Source of the DNA: Pseudoscleropodium purum
Taxonomy: Eukaryota; Streptophyta; Bryopsida; Hypnales; Brachytheciaceae
NCBI GenBank assembly: GCA_963969395.1
Contig: OZ017795.1
Coordinates: forward strand, 8,804,001 to 8,868,000
Reading direction: 5' to 3'
DNA: 64,000 nt
This document shows positions 13,401-26,180 of the stretch, in pieces. Under the pieces are notes generated by a model. It did not search any database. It saw only the letters and a list, made by a program, of their open reading frames with translations, and was not told the DNA's origin. The position numbers were made by a program, and so were the translations under genes. Numbering within the stretch: the stretch's first letter is position 1; each line of letters opens with the position of its first letter.

Positions 13401-16400
13401 GTCCCTTCATCCTTTGAGATTTGGCGACATGATACATTATGAGGTATCATTTTAGGTTTGCTGTTCTGTTGAAAGATACATTGCATCAGGTAAAAGAAGA
13501 GTCACCTGTGTGTCCATTCCTGTGGATGAACGTGTCACCAACTGCAGATTGCATTGTGAAACATGTTTCTTGGAATAATCAGTGGTTAGAGGTTGTCTTG
13601 GTGCAATCGTGATGGAATGCTGATGGAAACGCATGCATTGGGTTCATTTTGGCTACAATTTGACGTATCTGACTCGTCTTTCATTGCATGCAGGCCATGA
13701 AAGTTGAAAATATGGTGAAATTGAAGGAGGAGTTTGACTATAAAAGCCTCTGTCGAAGGCTGGAGACAGAGTTAGACAGAATGATTGCAGAGAATGAGAG
13801 ACTACTCAAAATTAGAGAAGACACTGAAGACGAATGTGCCAGGCAACTTGATGATGCTCGCCAAGATGTTTACGAGGCCGAGAGCAAGCTTGCGCATGCC
13901 TTGGAGGTTTGTAAAGCTGTCATTGTCTCTGATATCCATTATTTCATGGCCAGTGAGGGTCAATTTGGCAGCTCGGTAGTACTAGCGAGGTTGATTCGTA
14001 CGCAGCCAGAACTTGTCTACATCAGTCAAGTGGTTCGGCAAGTCTGTCATTTCAATACTGTTGGTGAGGTTCTGGTTTTTTTTATACTGGTCTGGAGTTC
14101 TGGTTTTGGTTTGTTGCAATCAAGCACTGAGGGTTGAAGTGGTGTGTAGTCAACGGCAGCGGAAAAGTCACATAGTCGGAAAGATGTTCTGGATATGAAA
14201 CAAAAACTGGAGGCCGAGTGCGCTCGGAAGGAGAAACTTGAGGAGAAGTTTCAAGCGCTTTCTCTAGAGCTCCAAGCAGAGAAAGAGGTAGTATTCTGTA
14301 TTTTGAGCTTCGTGGTTTCTATCTCTGGCTAACATGTCCCAGTAGATTCTGCAAGGAAAGCAAGGGTCTGGGACAGGAAGGTCGAATCTTTACCTCCGTG
14401 ATTGTTAGATATTAGGTGGTATGTACTATTAGTGCTGGCTAAGTGGGAGTGTTGGAATTAAGTTATTCCATGGTTATTTAATCAGCCAAGAGTCAATGGC
14501 TAGTGCACCATGAAACTCAGGCAGTCATAAGACCATAAGACCATAATCCAGTAGAAGTTGCGAAATATCCTAGTAAGTCTCTGCATATTCTTGGTATGTA
14601 GGAAGTCACGTTTAGTATACGGAATTAGAAGTTTGGTGGGTGAAGGAGAGTTACTTGTGCACATGATAATCTCTTTTCTGATTGGGTGGTGATTTACACT
14701 CTCCATAGAATACATTTGCCGTTATATATCCCAACAATAGTTGAAAATAAGCGTAAAATCTGCTAGTCTGTGTTCAACATGTTCTGAGGTTGCGCCTTGT
14801 TTTACAGCACGTCTCTGGATATGAACTTCACTACTTTAGGAGACCTAGAGGATCTTAGTATTGAAAAAGATTGTGTTTGTATTGACAGAAATATTCCCAT
14901 GCGGACGTTACGAAGCTCCTGAAAGAGTTGGCACAGTCAGCGGAAAAGCACCAGAAAGAGGTTGCAGAGCTCTTGCAGAGGCACCAACAAGAACTTGCGG
15001 AGGCTGTTGCTCTCCAAATGCAAGAGCGAGCTCACCGTGAAAGGTTGGAGAACGAGTTGGCTAATCAACAACAAGAGCTAGCTTTATGTGAAAGGCTAGA
15101 GAAGGAGCTTCTTGACGGTGCTCAATCCCAGCACCAACGCCAAGAGGTAGAAAATACCGTACATTTTTCTAAAGAAATTTAAATGAACCATTGCAACTTT
15201 CAATTGTGTGTTGTATGAGCTTTTTGTATATCTTTACCCTTCACTTTACATTATTTACTCGGGTTATTTCCTCCCTTCCCTAAGGTGGAGAAAGGCAAAT
15301 ATGCTTCTCTGAGATGCTTGGAGACCAATCGTACAGAAAGATTGAAAGCAAATCATTCGTGAAGGATCCCATGAACCAATCCTAGGGTGTTGTAGAGCAG
15401 GGTCATAGTTGGGCTGTAAAAAGATGATTACGATTGTACTTAGAATTCAGAACTCTGAGCAATGAGGGAAAATGACTTTTCCACTACTCCACTACTCCTT
15501 AGTGAACGATCTCCGTCTGTGCTTATGTGGTGTTCCCTCTGTGCTTATATTATTGGATTTCTGTGGTATGCAGTCAGTTGAGCACAGTGGCGAAGTACTG
15601 GACTTCAGATTATCTCTTGAGAAGGAGACCCAGAGGAGGGAACAACTGGAACAGGAGTTACGTGCTTTCAAGTCATCAGCCTCAAGAAAAAATCTAAATG
15701 GAAACCTCCAGAAACAAAGCGACGAACTTCTCACAGTAAGACAACGGCTAGAAGACGAGCTGAAGGAGAGAGAGAGACTCGAGGCTGAAAATCAAGCCTT
15801 GAGAGAGCAAATGGGTCTGCTCGGGGAAGATGGAGATGAGGTATGGCGTTCCCTTTTTTTACCAATGTCAAATACCAGCAGACTACCATAGGGTGATATG
15901 ATATTCAACATAAAATAGTGCCGAAAGTTTCAAAACTTTGAATCTGAGAAAACCTAAACTATTGGAATTGACTTCTTTTTTTAGTAATCCTTCAGTTTTG
16001 TCCATGAAAAGTGTGGAAAGTTGTTTAACCCTGAAAGGACGAGACCTATCACCAAGGTAGTTAGTATCCTTCATTTCTACAATAACCTTTAGAGTCATTC
16101 ATCGGCCACTTTTCGCCTCAGCGTCCTGATTGGGCTTAAGACTTTCTGCATTATTGTAAATTTCTGAACTCAATAAGTTGATTTAAAAAAAATTTATATT
16201 GTTTTTGGATCGACACATAAACAAAGATACTTCTTTTATATGTCATTTCTAAATTGTGTTGGTTCTATTAGCATCTTGGGACCTGGGGTATATATATGTG
16301 TGTCGCTGAGAATGTGGATTTGTTCGAAATAGTTTTGATTCAGGGTAGATACCATTGCACATGCAATACAATGTTCCTCTGAAATTATATTTAACCTATC

Positions 16401-19079
16401 TCCTATGTTGTCCTTATATGCGGTTATGCAGCATACCAGGAGAGTCTCTGATAGAGGAGGCTCAGAACACAGCTCAGTGGGCTCTGAAAGTCCCCGAGTG
16501 AGTGCCTCTAAGCCTAATCACATGCGTGACACTATCAATGGACAGCGTGCAACTATTGCCAAACTTTTTGAGCAAGGTAACAGCGAGCTTTTTCCTCTGT
16601 ATATCTCTTCGTTCCAGCCTCATGTACGCTGGGCTACAAGTGTAGCATAAGTAATACGTCATCAAATGACCGTGTTATTTGGGTTTCTTGCTTTGAAGCT
16701 GACGAATCAATTAGAGATTCTCATCCTCAAGTTGTACAACATGAGGCACTGATAATCTGTGTACCCTTCTTGCCTCAGTGGGATTGCACAAGATACTCTC
16801 TCTTTTGGAGTCAGAGGATGTGGATGTGCGGGTACATGCCGTGAAGGTTGTTGCAAATCTTGCTGCTGAAGGTAAGATTACGAAATAGCAGGCACAAGGC
16901 TTGTTTGATTATCTCCTTAACACGTCAAAAAAGAAGAAAAAAAAAATTCACTTCCGGGTATCTTCAGTCACCTACTGTCGAAGACCTATTCCAAGAACAC
17001 GTTTCCTTTCTGGTTGCTTTTCTAGAACGCCTTAATTTTGCTGAAGTTGCGCAGTGACTGTTGGTGTGTCTGTGAGCACCTGTATTTATACTCGTTGTGT
17101 ATTCCTCAGAAGCAAATCAGGAAAAAATTGTGGAGGCAGGAGGTCTGGGTTCTCTTCTCAGTCTGTTGCAAAGTTCTGAAGATGAAACCATTCGGCGAGT
17201 TGCAGCTGGGGCTGTGGCTAACCTTGCTATGAATGGTGACACCTCTTTTGGTTTTCTACCCCCCATGATTACCTCCATTAGATTCACAAAGTTATTCACA
17301 AAGTCATTTATGAAGTGTTAATGTTAAGTTAATGTTAGTGTAATGCAAGTGGTGCTAATTTAATGTTAGTGTCATTGGCATTAACTTGTTATCACGTCAG
17401 CAACTATTAAGTTTACATTAATTACTTTATGAATCTAATGAAAGTATCTTTTGAGATATTCTCCTTTTTTAGCTCATTAGCTTTTTGCAAAGTTACTGGT
17501 TTCCTTCTATGTCTGGTTTGGATGCGCAGTCAGGTTTTTATATTTCGGTTTGTAATTTATCAATGGCGTTGCGGAAAACCACTATACCAAGTAGGATAAG
17601 TAGGTTGACTCACTGCACTTTTTAGTAGTTTCAGAAGGCGAGGATACAAGTATAGAGCATGCACCAACCTAGTTTCCTGTACTGTACAGTGTACTCAGAG
17701 TCAGTATGCCACGAGTCATTGTTCATTCTGTCCATTGCTTACATTTATATATTCTGTTGGGAGCAGAGACAAATCAAGAGCTCATCATGGCACAAGGCGG
17801 AATAGGTCTGTTGGCCCGGACTGCAGATGATGCAGAGGACCCTCAGACTCTAAGGATGGTCGCGGGAGCCATAGCGAATTTATGTGGAAATGGTACTTCA
17901 ACCCTGAATCACTCTATTCAACAAAGAATTCGCTTTGGGGGTCAAGTTCATATTTAACAAGTGTCATTCTTAAATTTAAGTGAATGACTCTTTTTGGAAA
18001 TTCCTTAGACTGTAGATCTGGTCATTGTAGTTTGTTTGTTCATTCTATTGCGGATGCCTCTCCCCCATGTATCAGTTGTGTGAGATCCATCTTGAGTACT
18101 TGTTAGTAGCGTAGCGGCTATAGTCTTGATACCTTTTCGCAGGGTTTCTTACTCTAAAGAAACATTTGGTCTATTTCTTGACAGATAAGCTACAAATTAA
18201 GTTGAGGGAGGAAGGTGGTATACGCGCACTTCTTGGAATGGTGCGATCGAGACATCCAGACGTGCTGGCTCAAGTTGCTCGAGGAATTGCGAACTTTGCA
18301 AAATGCGAATCCAGAGGTGCTGCTCAAGGTAATAACATTATATTAGCGATATGCGGGGAGTAGTATCTTTGTTCTCCTGTCACCGTTTGCCACTCTGTTC
18401 TAGATTATTTACTAGTTTGAATCGCTTGTGATTTAATGCAGTTCTTGGATACAGATAATAGTACTTGGAGAGTTCTCTATATGTAGCTTATGTATGAATG
18501 AGTGAGAAATTTGACGCATGCCTAATATCTGTTCCGAGTATAGCTACATGTGGCAAATCCTTGATCAATCCTTGAAATTACAACTAGCATGTTATAGTTG
18601 CAGGGTACAAGACTGGAAGGTCATTACTCATAGATGATGGGGCTCTGCCATGGATTGTTGCGAATGCCAACAATGATGCCTCACCCATCCGGCGCCATAT
18701 TGAGCTAGCCCTATGTCATTTAGCACAGCATGGTAATTGCCCTTCCTCTTATTACTAATTGCGGTTCCATGATTTCTCATGTCAAGGTTTTTTGAATTGC
18801 CAGAGAATTAGGAGGTTTGTAGTGTTCTTAAGAATGCATTGGAGCAGGTCATGCGAGTAGTTTTATTGCATTTTTTGATGGAATGACTGGTGGACCTCTT
18901 TGTATGACGCATTTGCAGAAGTGAATGCAAAAGATCTAGTGGCGGGCGGTGCTCTTTGGGAATTGGTTCGCATCTCGCGAGAGTGCTCAAGAGAGGATAT
19001 TCGCAATCTTGCTCAACGCACATTGAATGCCAGTGGTACCTTTCAATCAGAGTTGAGACGCCTTCATTTGGTGTATTAA
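10405..19079 (+). CDS. ARK: Armadillo-repeat kinesin (ARK), 19 exons, complete
   Basis: Exons, all GT-AG and phase-consistent: 10405-10594, 11103-11203, 11326-11448, 11710-11895, 12209-12430, 12610-12772, 12899-13048, 13308-13396, 13694-13906, 14150-14287, 14889-15146, 15574-15840, 16432-16576, 16779-16871, 17110-17235, 17767-17892, 18185-18328, 18604-18732, 18919-19079. Total 3024 nt, 1007 residues. Residues 1-63 are a Ser/Pro/Thr-rich leader. The motor domain spans about 64-408: [12 protein letters not shown]-loop GQTGTGKT (152-159), switch I SSRSH (266-270), switch II DLAGSE (318-323), and [20 protein letters not shown] coiled coil follows at about 409-700, then armadillo repeats at about 749-1000, ending in [12 protein letters not shown]. 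This is the domain order of plant ARK kinesins, microtubule motors known from root-hair, nuclear-positioning and tip-growth work. The start is the ATG at 10405; no in-frame ATG precedes it within the frame. Confidence 0.96.
14430..14736 (+). mobile_element. LTR-like retrotransposon fragment in ARK intron 10
   Basis: The sequence from 14450 (TGTTGGAATTAAG) to 14736 (TATCCCAACA) starts and ends with the inverted TGTTGG/CCAACA pair typical of plant Copia-type LTRs. A purine-rich tract (AAGTGGGAG) lies directly before it, as a polypurine tract does before a 3' LTR. No second LTR, primer-binding site or coding region is seen inside the 601-bp intron. The five bases on each side (GGGAG and ATAGT) do not match, so a clean solo LTR is not shown. 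A truncated 3' end of an element fits best. Confidence 0.45.
17270..17446. mobile_element. TA-flanked MITE in ARK intron 15
   Basis: The left end (CATTAGATTCACAAAGT, 17276-17292) is repeated as an inverted copy at 17424-17440 with one mismatch. The match extends outward through a CYTY motif to a TA on both sides (17270-17271 and 17445-17446). The TA duplication and 173-bp size suit a Tc1/mariner (Stowaway-like) MITE. The middle carries short TTAATGTTAG repeats. It sits inside the 531-bp intron between two armadillo exons and does not disturb the splice sites. Confidence 0.65.
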
Positions 19080-20030
19080 TGGATCATCATTTTGTGTTCT
19101 GATTTTCAGAGGTGTGACTTCCTTTCTCCTTTCTGAAAGTGTTGTATAATTAGGATAGAGATATCACGAATGATATAGATTTAGTTGTAGAATTTGCTCC
19201 TACATCTTTTCCTTTTCCTTCCTGGTTGCCTTTCGGGCAAGCGAAGCTGTGGGCACATGAGAAAAAGGGGCTCCATTGAGGTGGGTTGAACGGCACCGGT
19301 GTCTTTCAGAGAGATTCAGGCATTGGCTAGTTTTCCAAACGGCAGCACTGTTATTCATTGAGGGACTTTATTTCACATCTTTCAGCAGGCTTCGTGAGTC
19401 TGAACTGGTCTCAAGACCCGAATGTATGCTGACAAATTCTTCCATAGTTTTACTCCCTGAAATGTGGAGTTCATTGATTTTAATTGGTTTCAGTCTCAGC
19501 TGCACGTCGTATACTTTTATGTGGTCCCTTTGCATAACTATCTGGTAACTCTCAAGTGTTTCGACTTTCGACAAGTTCCTCTGAAAGCTTCCAGCCTGTT
19601 TAAACCTTTTACAACCCGAGGAGTACTGTAGCAGAAAGTGACTGCATTCGTGAGCAATTGTTTGAAATACATTTACTGCTGTTCATATTTTAAATATTTT
19701 AATCATTTAACCGTCAAGAACTAGACATGTCCGCGAAAATATACTACTATTGAATTTTCATGATCATCGGACGGTGTGGCTTGGTGATCATAATGCTTGT
19801 CCAGAGCGAATTTCAGAAGTGGAAAATGAGATTTGTAGAGATGCTTTGATTTTGTGAGCAATAGGCTCGTGGGAATTTTTTTCAAAGTGATTGTGAATTG
19901 TTTACCAATGCTTGCACCTCACTTGTAAGTGCCCCAGGGCACCAAAAGTGTCGTCACATAGTCTGGAAGTCCAATGCAAAGTACTGTAATTTTTGCATCT
20001 GATGTCTAAATTAATAAAAACTTGTTGGAA
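19080..20030 (+). other. 3' flank of the ARK gene
   Basis: Moderate-GC sequence after the TAA stop, becoming AT-rich after about 19680. It probably includes the 3' untranslated region. An AATAAAAA-type signal occurs near 20015, but earlier plant-type signals are possible. An open frame at 19276-19548 has no recognisable domain and is not called a gene. Confidence 0.4.
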
Positions 20031-22920
20031 AATCTGTGCTCTCTTCTAGTTTGTATGATAAAACTTTGAGATCAATCCAAGATGTACTGAAGTTTTGGAA
20101 GCCATTCAAAGTTCATGAAATAAATTTGAGTTCACCAAACTGCATAGGGGCTTGTATCTCCTTCATCCAATGTTCATTTTCAATCAAATTTGTAATTTTG
20201 GAGGACAAAGTTGCACATACTAGTCTAGTTTGTGTGGTTAAAACTTCATATCAATCCAAGAAGTCATTAGTGTGAGAAGCATTTTAGTAGGAGATTCAAC
20301 CTTAGATGTGATTTTTGCAACTTTGCTAGCTATTTTTTGACTTGTCAAAGCCATTTTGCAAACAATCAATGTGTTTGTATGTTGGTGTTGAAGCACTTTA
20401 TAGTTTACAATTTTTCATTTGAGTAGGTTTTGAAATTGATTTTCACCTCAAAAATGTGTCGCTAGGAAAATTTCAGCATCTTTTTTCAACACAAACATTA
20501 TAATCTTGCAATCTACATGGCCAAATGACTCCAAATTTGATTCATATCATCTACAATACATACACTACAAGATTGTACATTTGGGATTTCTATACTTTAG
20601 TGACATTTAGACCTATTAGACTTCAAATGCAATGATGTTTTTAAATCCCAAAAGGGCTAAGGCATTTAAGGATTAACATCTCAAAGATGACACATTGTAT
20701 GCTTGCTTAGTTGTCTTAAAGATTTTTCAATGATTTTTGGAGGTTATGGTGATTTTTTGTATGGGTATCTATGAAGAATCATGCAAAGAACATCCACTTA
20801 CAAGCAATTTTGGAGTATAAGATGATCAAGAAACCAATAACACCGAATTATATGCGATTTAGGATCAAGGTATGACTTGAAGATATGTGCTAAACTCATA
20901 GTTGTATCATTTGAAAAACAATATGAGTCAATTTTGAAATACCACATTGTACTAATGGTGGTATAGTTTGAAATGTATACATTGTAATTTCCTTTTGTAA
21001 TCTTCTCCTATAATGAAACCCAATTGTGTGTCTTGTCTTTATCTTCTTGCTTTAGAAGTTAACAAGGATCAATTATTTTTTTTATAACCATAGTTCTTTT
21101 ATATTTTTCATCAATTTATTTCTCATAACATATGTATACAAGGTAGATATGCAATTGTACAATCATGTATTTTAAAGGATCTATAAATCCAAATCCAAAT
21201 CTTGACTTAATTAGTACAGATTGTATATACAAACATTGCAATTGGCCACATCTTATTTTAACACAATTTAGCACTATTACAAAATTCTATGTCACAAATT
21301 AAGGTTACATTATGTTTTTCTTTTCATTCTCTATTATTGATGATCTCAAGGGGCTTGCAGCAAGAAGGATTTTGTCATTCTACTAACTAAAGATTATATT
21401 TTCAAAAATTGTTTGTAAATTTCACTAACAATCACTATTGTGTGTAAAAGAGTTCTCTCATTTTTTTAATCACATAAAAATAAATTGCACATAGATTTGG
21501 TAAAATTCAAGAGCATCACTAAAATAAGATGTCAAAGTTGAATTGTTGAATTGATGAATTTTGAAATTGGCCCTAATATTTGTATCTTTATATTGACGAT
21601 GTGCAACAAATATCAACTAATTCTTTGGATTTTTTAGGGTGTGATTTTGGAAACCAAATAATTCAGTTTTGAATTTGGTGACTTTACCTTACCGATAATT
21701 ATGCACATTGAACATTTGCTACATTGGGTGATGAGGTTTTGGTGTTTCTGCAAAAGTGCTCATAAAATAACATTCCTTGTGCTTGTTGGAGAATGTTCAA
21801 TCAACCTTGTGAATTTTGTGGTATCATTGGTTCCTTCCATATTGATTTTTTAATGTTTTGTTTAGATAAATAGAAAGGAATCTAAATGAAAGATGAACCA
21901 CTAGGAAAGGGTTCCCTAATCAATAACACATCCTCCCATTCTTGTCAATCCCCTTCACAACTCAATAAGGTTATAACCCTTAAAAGTGAAGTCAAAAAGT
22001 GTATGTGAAAATAGTTCTCGTCATATTCAAAAATCTAAGATAAAATTCATTTTCTTCCTTTTCTACATGCAACCTTGTTAGTGGTATATTTAGATAATGG
22101 AGTTCAAGTCATGTCAATTCTTTCTTAATTAAATACATGATATAGCTTTAAGAAAATGGATCAACCACATATTTGTAGTGAATATAATAATATTTTTGAC
22201 TTATTGCTCAAAACTTTGATTTTGATATAAGAAATTATTTTGTTTTTGTACCTCATGAAAACTAAAAACATATCCTAAAAATGAATACTCTATTGTGGTC
22301 TAAAGTTGATCCTTTGTAAGAGTAGCTCCACCTCATCAACGTTAAAAGGAACATCAAATGATTTTCACATAGTGATATCACAAGCTAATTGTTGTTTTGT
22401 CTCTAGTTCTTCTATTCTTCTAAAATAATTGCAGTGCAATCCACACTTCACTCCTCACCAACACCTTATCCAACTTATTTTACATCATCAATGACATCAT
22501 GAAAGATAATGATTTCTCTATAGTCAAACAGTTGAGTTGTTGCGTGAGCTCTTGCATGGTCACAAAAGACCTCAATAATGACTTAGATGGAGCATTGTAG
22601 CATTGCCCAAGAAAACTGAAAAGCCTTTAACGGTAACACAATGGAGCTCTAAAGTGCCACCTTCTTGCTACAATATCAGTCATGCCTACATTTAAATGTG
22701 CGGTGAAATTGCTGTAACCACATTTCTAAATGTAAAGTGATTTGGAAATTTGCTTTACATTATGACATGCTAACTCTACTACTCTGTTACACCTACACAC
22801 ACCTATGATTAAACTTTAGAATGTTTCAAAATTGTAGTATGAATTTTCCTTCCCTTTTTCTTCATAAGTGAAGAAAGAGTGAGGGCATTTAAACTTTTGA
22901 AGGTTCCATTTATTTTCAAA
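20030..22920. other. AT-rich intergenic DNA
   Basis: Decayed, repeat-like AT-rich sequence. No supported gene, RNA or complete transposon is visible. Confidence 0.55.
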
Positions 22921-23406
22921 AATATTCATTCTTACTGTACTGTACCGTACATACCAGTAGTGACAAAATGGAATCTACAGAGTGAAGGATTTTTTAGGTT
23001 TGCGACTATGGTCCTAGCTAGGCTTTGCCTTTTGAACAGTTAGCACCACCTATGCCAAGTGATTCCCACCTTCCATACAGTATTTCCAAAGATGTCAATC
23101 TCTTGTTTTATGGTCTCCTGTTTTAACTTACTGGGTCCATTCCGAATTGGGACGAAGGAATCGGATACGCGTTATTTTATTACAATTAGAAGAGAAGAGA
23201 AGAGAAGGCTTTGTTGAAATGAAAATAGCAAATTTCAGACCCAGAAATGGAGAGTCGAACACTTCCAAATTGGAGACAATCATAATGTCACCTTGATATA
23301 CCTATCAAAGCACATACATGTTTCACAAGAAATTGAAATGGTGAATTCACACGTAATGAACCCCTCCCAATGCCATTCTTTACTGCCATTTGACCTCCCT
23401 GTTCAA

Positions 23407-23454
23407 GGCTTTGATATTTCAGGTTTTTGATATTTCAGGCTTTGATATTTCAAG
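23407..23454. repeat. Short tandem repeat, three units
   Basis: The unit GGCTTTGATATTTCA occurs three times in succession with small changes (GGCTTTGATATTTCA, GGTTTTTGATATTTCA, GGCTTTGATATTTCA). It is a minor direct repeat with no known role. Confidence 0.7.
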
Positions 23455-23476
23455 TGGAGTTGATCGTGGGTGCTCA

Positions 23477-23492
23477 GTAGTACATGTACTAC
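23477..23492. repeat. Perfect 16-bp palindrome
   Basis: GTAGTACATGTACTAC reads identically on both strands. No function can be assigned. Confidence 0.75.
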
Positions 23493-24799
23493 AGCCAGGT
23501 GCCCAGGTGGGAGAGAACCCTAGTCTCTCGACCAGGTCTGCACCTATGTTCTGGAATTGCGGAAATGATGCCCCCAACGTGCAGCGATTGAAGCCGTGGA
23601 TTGATTTTTAATTTTTTAATTTTTTTTCTTCTTCTTCTCTTCCCACCCTCCTCCTCATGGAAGTTGCGGACTGGCTTGCTTGCTTGCTTGGGGAGTGCAG
23701 ACACCTTGTGCATTGAAAATGAACTGAGATGGCATGCAGTGATGATATGAGGAAAATCTTGGGATGTGTGTACAGAAGATACTTGCTTGTGGATGTTCCC
23801 TTGAATTGGCTGGGGGTGCTGCTGCCTTCTTCCCTCAACACACTTGTGTGTGTCATGACTTTGTTGCCAACTAACTCAGAATTCCTGGAGCGTACAAGGG
23901 AAGGTACAGTACAGCTTGAAGTGATTCAGTGTCCAAGACTCATAGGTCTATTGATTCTCCATCTGAGTCAGTAGGAAACACACACACATCATTCATTAAC
24001 TGAAGACAGCTCCTGCCAGAATGTTTGACACTATATTAATGCACTGATCTTTCCCCATGGCACAGGGCGGGGTACAAAAACTCATACTGGGGTGGGGTAT
24101 TGGCAGTCTTCATGGGTGCAATCACCATGATGCACGTACACTGGCTTCCAACAAGATTAAGCTCATAAGTTACACAACATGGAACATCAAGTATCTGAAG
24201 GTTTGTTATGGGCATGCAAAGGACGGATTATTTGCTCTGTGAATTGGAAGTACATAATACATCCTCCACAGAAACGGATACGGGTACTTTCTCTCTCCAC
24301 TACAGAGTGAAGAGTCTCATGTCGGTGTGCCAAAGCAGAGAGTCTCATGTCGGTGCATAAGCTTAGGTTTATATCATTGAATCATAAGCTAAGTTACATG
24401 AATTCATCCAACAACCCAATCTCTCCTATGGTAGAAGTACTATACAGATTGGGCAGCTCATCACAGGCAGTTTCGATAAGATTAAAAAAAAAAAAGACAC
24501 TCAGGTTCACGCCTTTCCAGCTGCAAGTTTGTAAACAATAGTAACTTACTTGCTCCAGAAACTACTCAGGTTAGAATTCTTCTTAGGGTAAAAAGCAGTG
24601 ACTGAAAAAAATAATGCACTGATGGGAATACTCAGTGATTCATTAGCCCCTGAAGAACCGAGGCACATTTTGGACAGAAATTGTGATAAACGGCCATGTA
24701 CCATATTAGGGCCATGTATTAGGGCAGTGAGAAAAAAAAATGGAAACAAAGAAGTTTATTTTCCAAAATTCAATCATATAAATTTGTACTTGGAGTATT

Positions 24800-26180
24800 A
24801 GACTACGGGGAATGTGTGGAAAATTTTGGAAATTTTGACCACACAGATTGAATGATTATTATGTTTAAAGTTAAAAGAAAAAGTTTTTTTTTTTACCTTG
24901 TCCAATAAGGCCAATAGGCTTTAACTCCTCCTAGAGTGAGATTTTTACACTACATATGATTATTTTTTTGACATTCGCATTTTATATCATGTAAATTATA
25001 TACCTACCAAATTTCAAAAGTGAAAGAGAAGGTAAATGATGTTTTCTTTTCTTGCAATATCCATCATCTATGGTGGAATATGCCCCTTAGCTTGACACCT
25101 AAGCTAACCCGACTGTGGAAGTTGGAGTGATTGTTTTCTCCCTTTTTTAATGCACATTTCTCTTTGTGGTTTAAAAAAATTAAATTAAATTAAAAGTAGT
25201 AGAGAAGTTTTGAACATACTACCCAAAGTTTTCCAAGTTGCTTGAAATGTTCAAGGCAACACATCTTTTGATTCGAGCACTCAATTAGAAAAAAAAAAAT
25301 TATATTTCCAATGAGAAGATACATGTTCACACCTTGTGTCTAGGCTTGTGTCAAAATTTTGTGAACATCCAACCCAAATTGACTTTTTATGTAACTACTT
25401 GAGAATTATTGGGTGCATTGAATAGTTACTTGGTTTTAAGTTTATACAAATAACTCATCCATACCTTAAGGTATAGGTTGTTTGTATATTTTGCTTTTTT
25501 TGTTACATTCAGATCTTTAAGCTTGTACATGCTACAATCGCATTCTTGGTACTATTAGAAAATTCTTTACAAAAAGGGTGCACGATCTTTGTTCCATGGC
25601 ATTTAGTCCTATAGTGTGAAAGTTATCAATTTTTGAATTACTTTCTAATTCAAAAAATTCAAAAAATATTTTTACTTTTATTTTGATTGTAGAGATAGCA
25701 CAAGGCATACTAGTAAGGGATGAAAGAAACAACTTCATGAATAAACAATTGGACATACAATTGCTAGTATTGGTCACGTTGACAACACACTTGTTCAAGA
25801 GCTTCCATCCACAAAATAAATTATGTAATGTATAAAGTGGTATGTACAAAAACAAATGCATAGTTGAAACACATATTACATTTGATGCAATAACATCAAT
25901 AAGTAGTCCTAAAAATGAGACACAGTTTAAAAAATTATACAAATGCATAAATTAGCTAGCTCAGGAGTGATAAAGAAGTCCAAGGTTGGTCACTAACACC
26001 AACTTACATGCGTTTCACAAGGGTAGGTGGTAAAACAAGATCCTTCAACTTGATGAATCATTCACCACACCCTACGGAGTCACAATTGGCGTCTTGTCTC
26101 AACAAATAGACACCTTGGAAAACCTTCTTAATTAGCTCAAGATGGATACCACCTCCTTAAAATCTACATGAATAAGCTAC
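24800..26180. other. AT-rich intergenic DNA with two dispersed repeat fragments
   Basis: About 25210-25390 matches 4920-5100 in inverted orientation. About 25540-25690 matches 63815-63950 in the same orientation (shared blocks around AAAAAGGGGTGCA, CATTT(A/G)G and ATGAAAGTT). No gene is supported. Confidence 0.45.

Larger units (their letters stand above)
22920..24800. other. GC-richer island without a supported gene
   Basis: Composition here resembles the ARK flanks more than the surrounding AT-rich DNA. It holds GTAC-rich palindromes (TACTGTACTGTACCGTAC at 22933-22950, GTACAGTAC at 23904), a CTTGCTTGCTTGG run near 23680, and a 17-bp direct repeat (AGAGTCTCATGTCGGTG at 24311 and 24339). Open frames of 60-82 codons on both strands have no recognisable domain and no linkable splice pattern. 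It could be a non-coding transcript or relic gene sequence. Confidence 0.35.

Noticed and set aside
11745..13437. Minus-strand frames of 92-139 codons opposite the kinesin exons
   Set aside because: Shadows of the conserved motor exons on the other strand.
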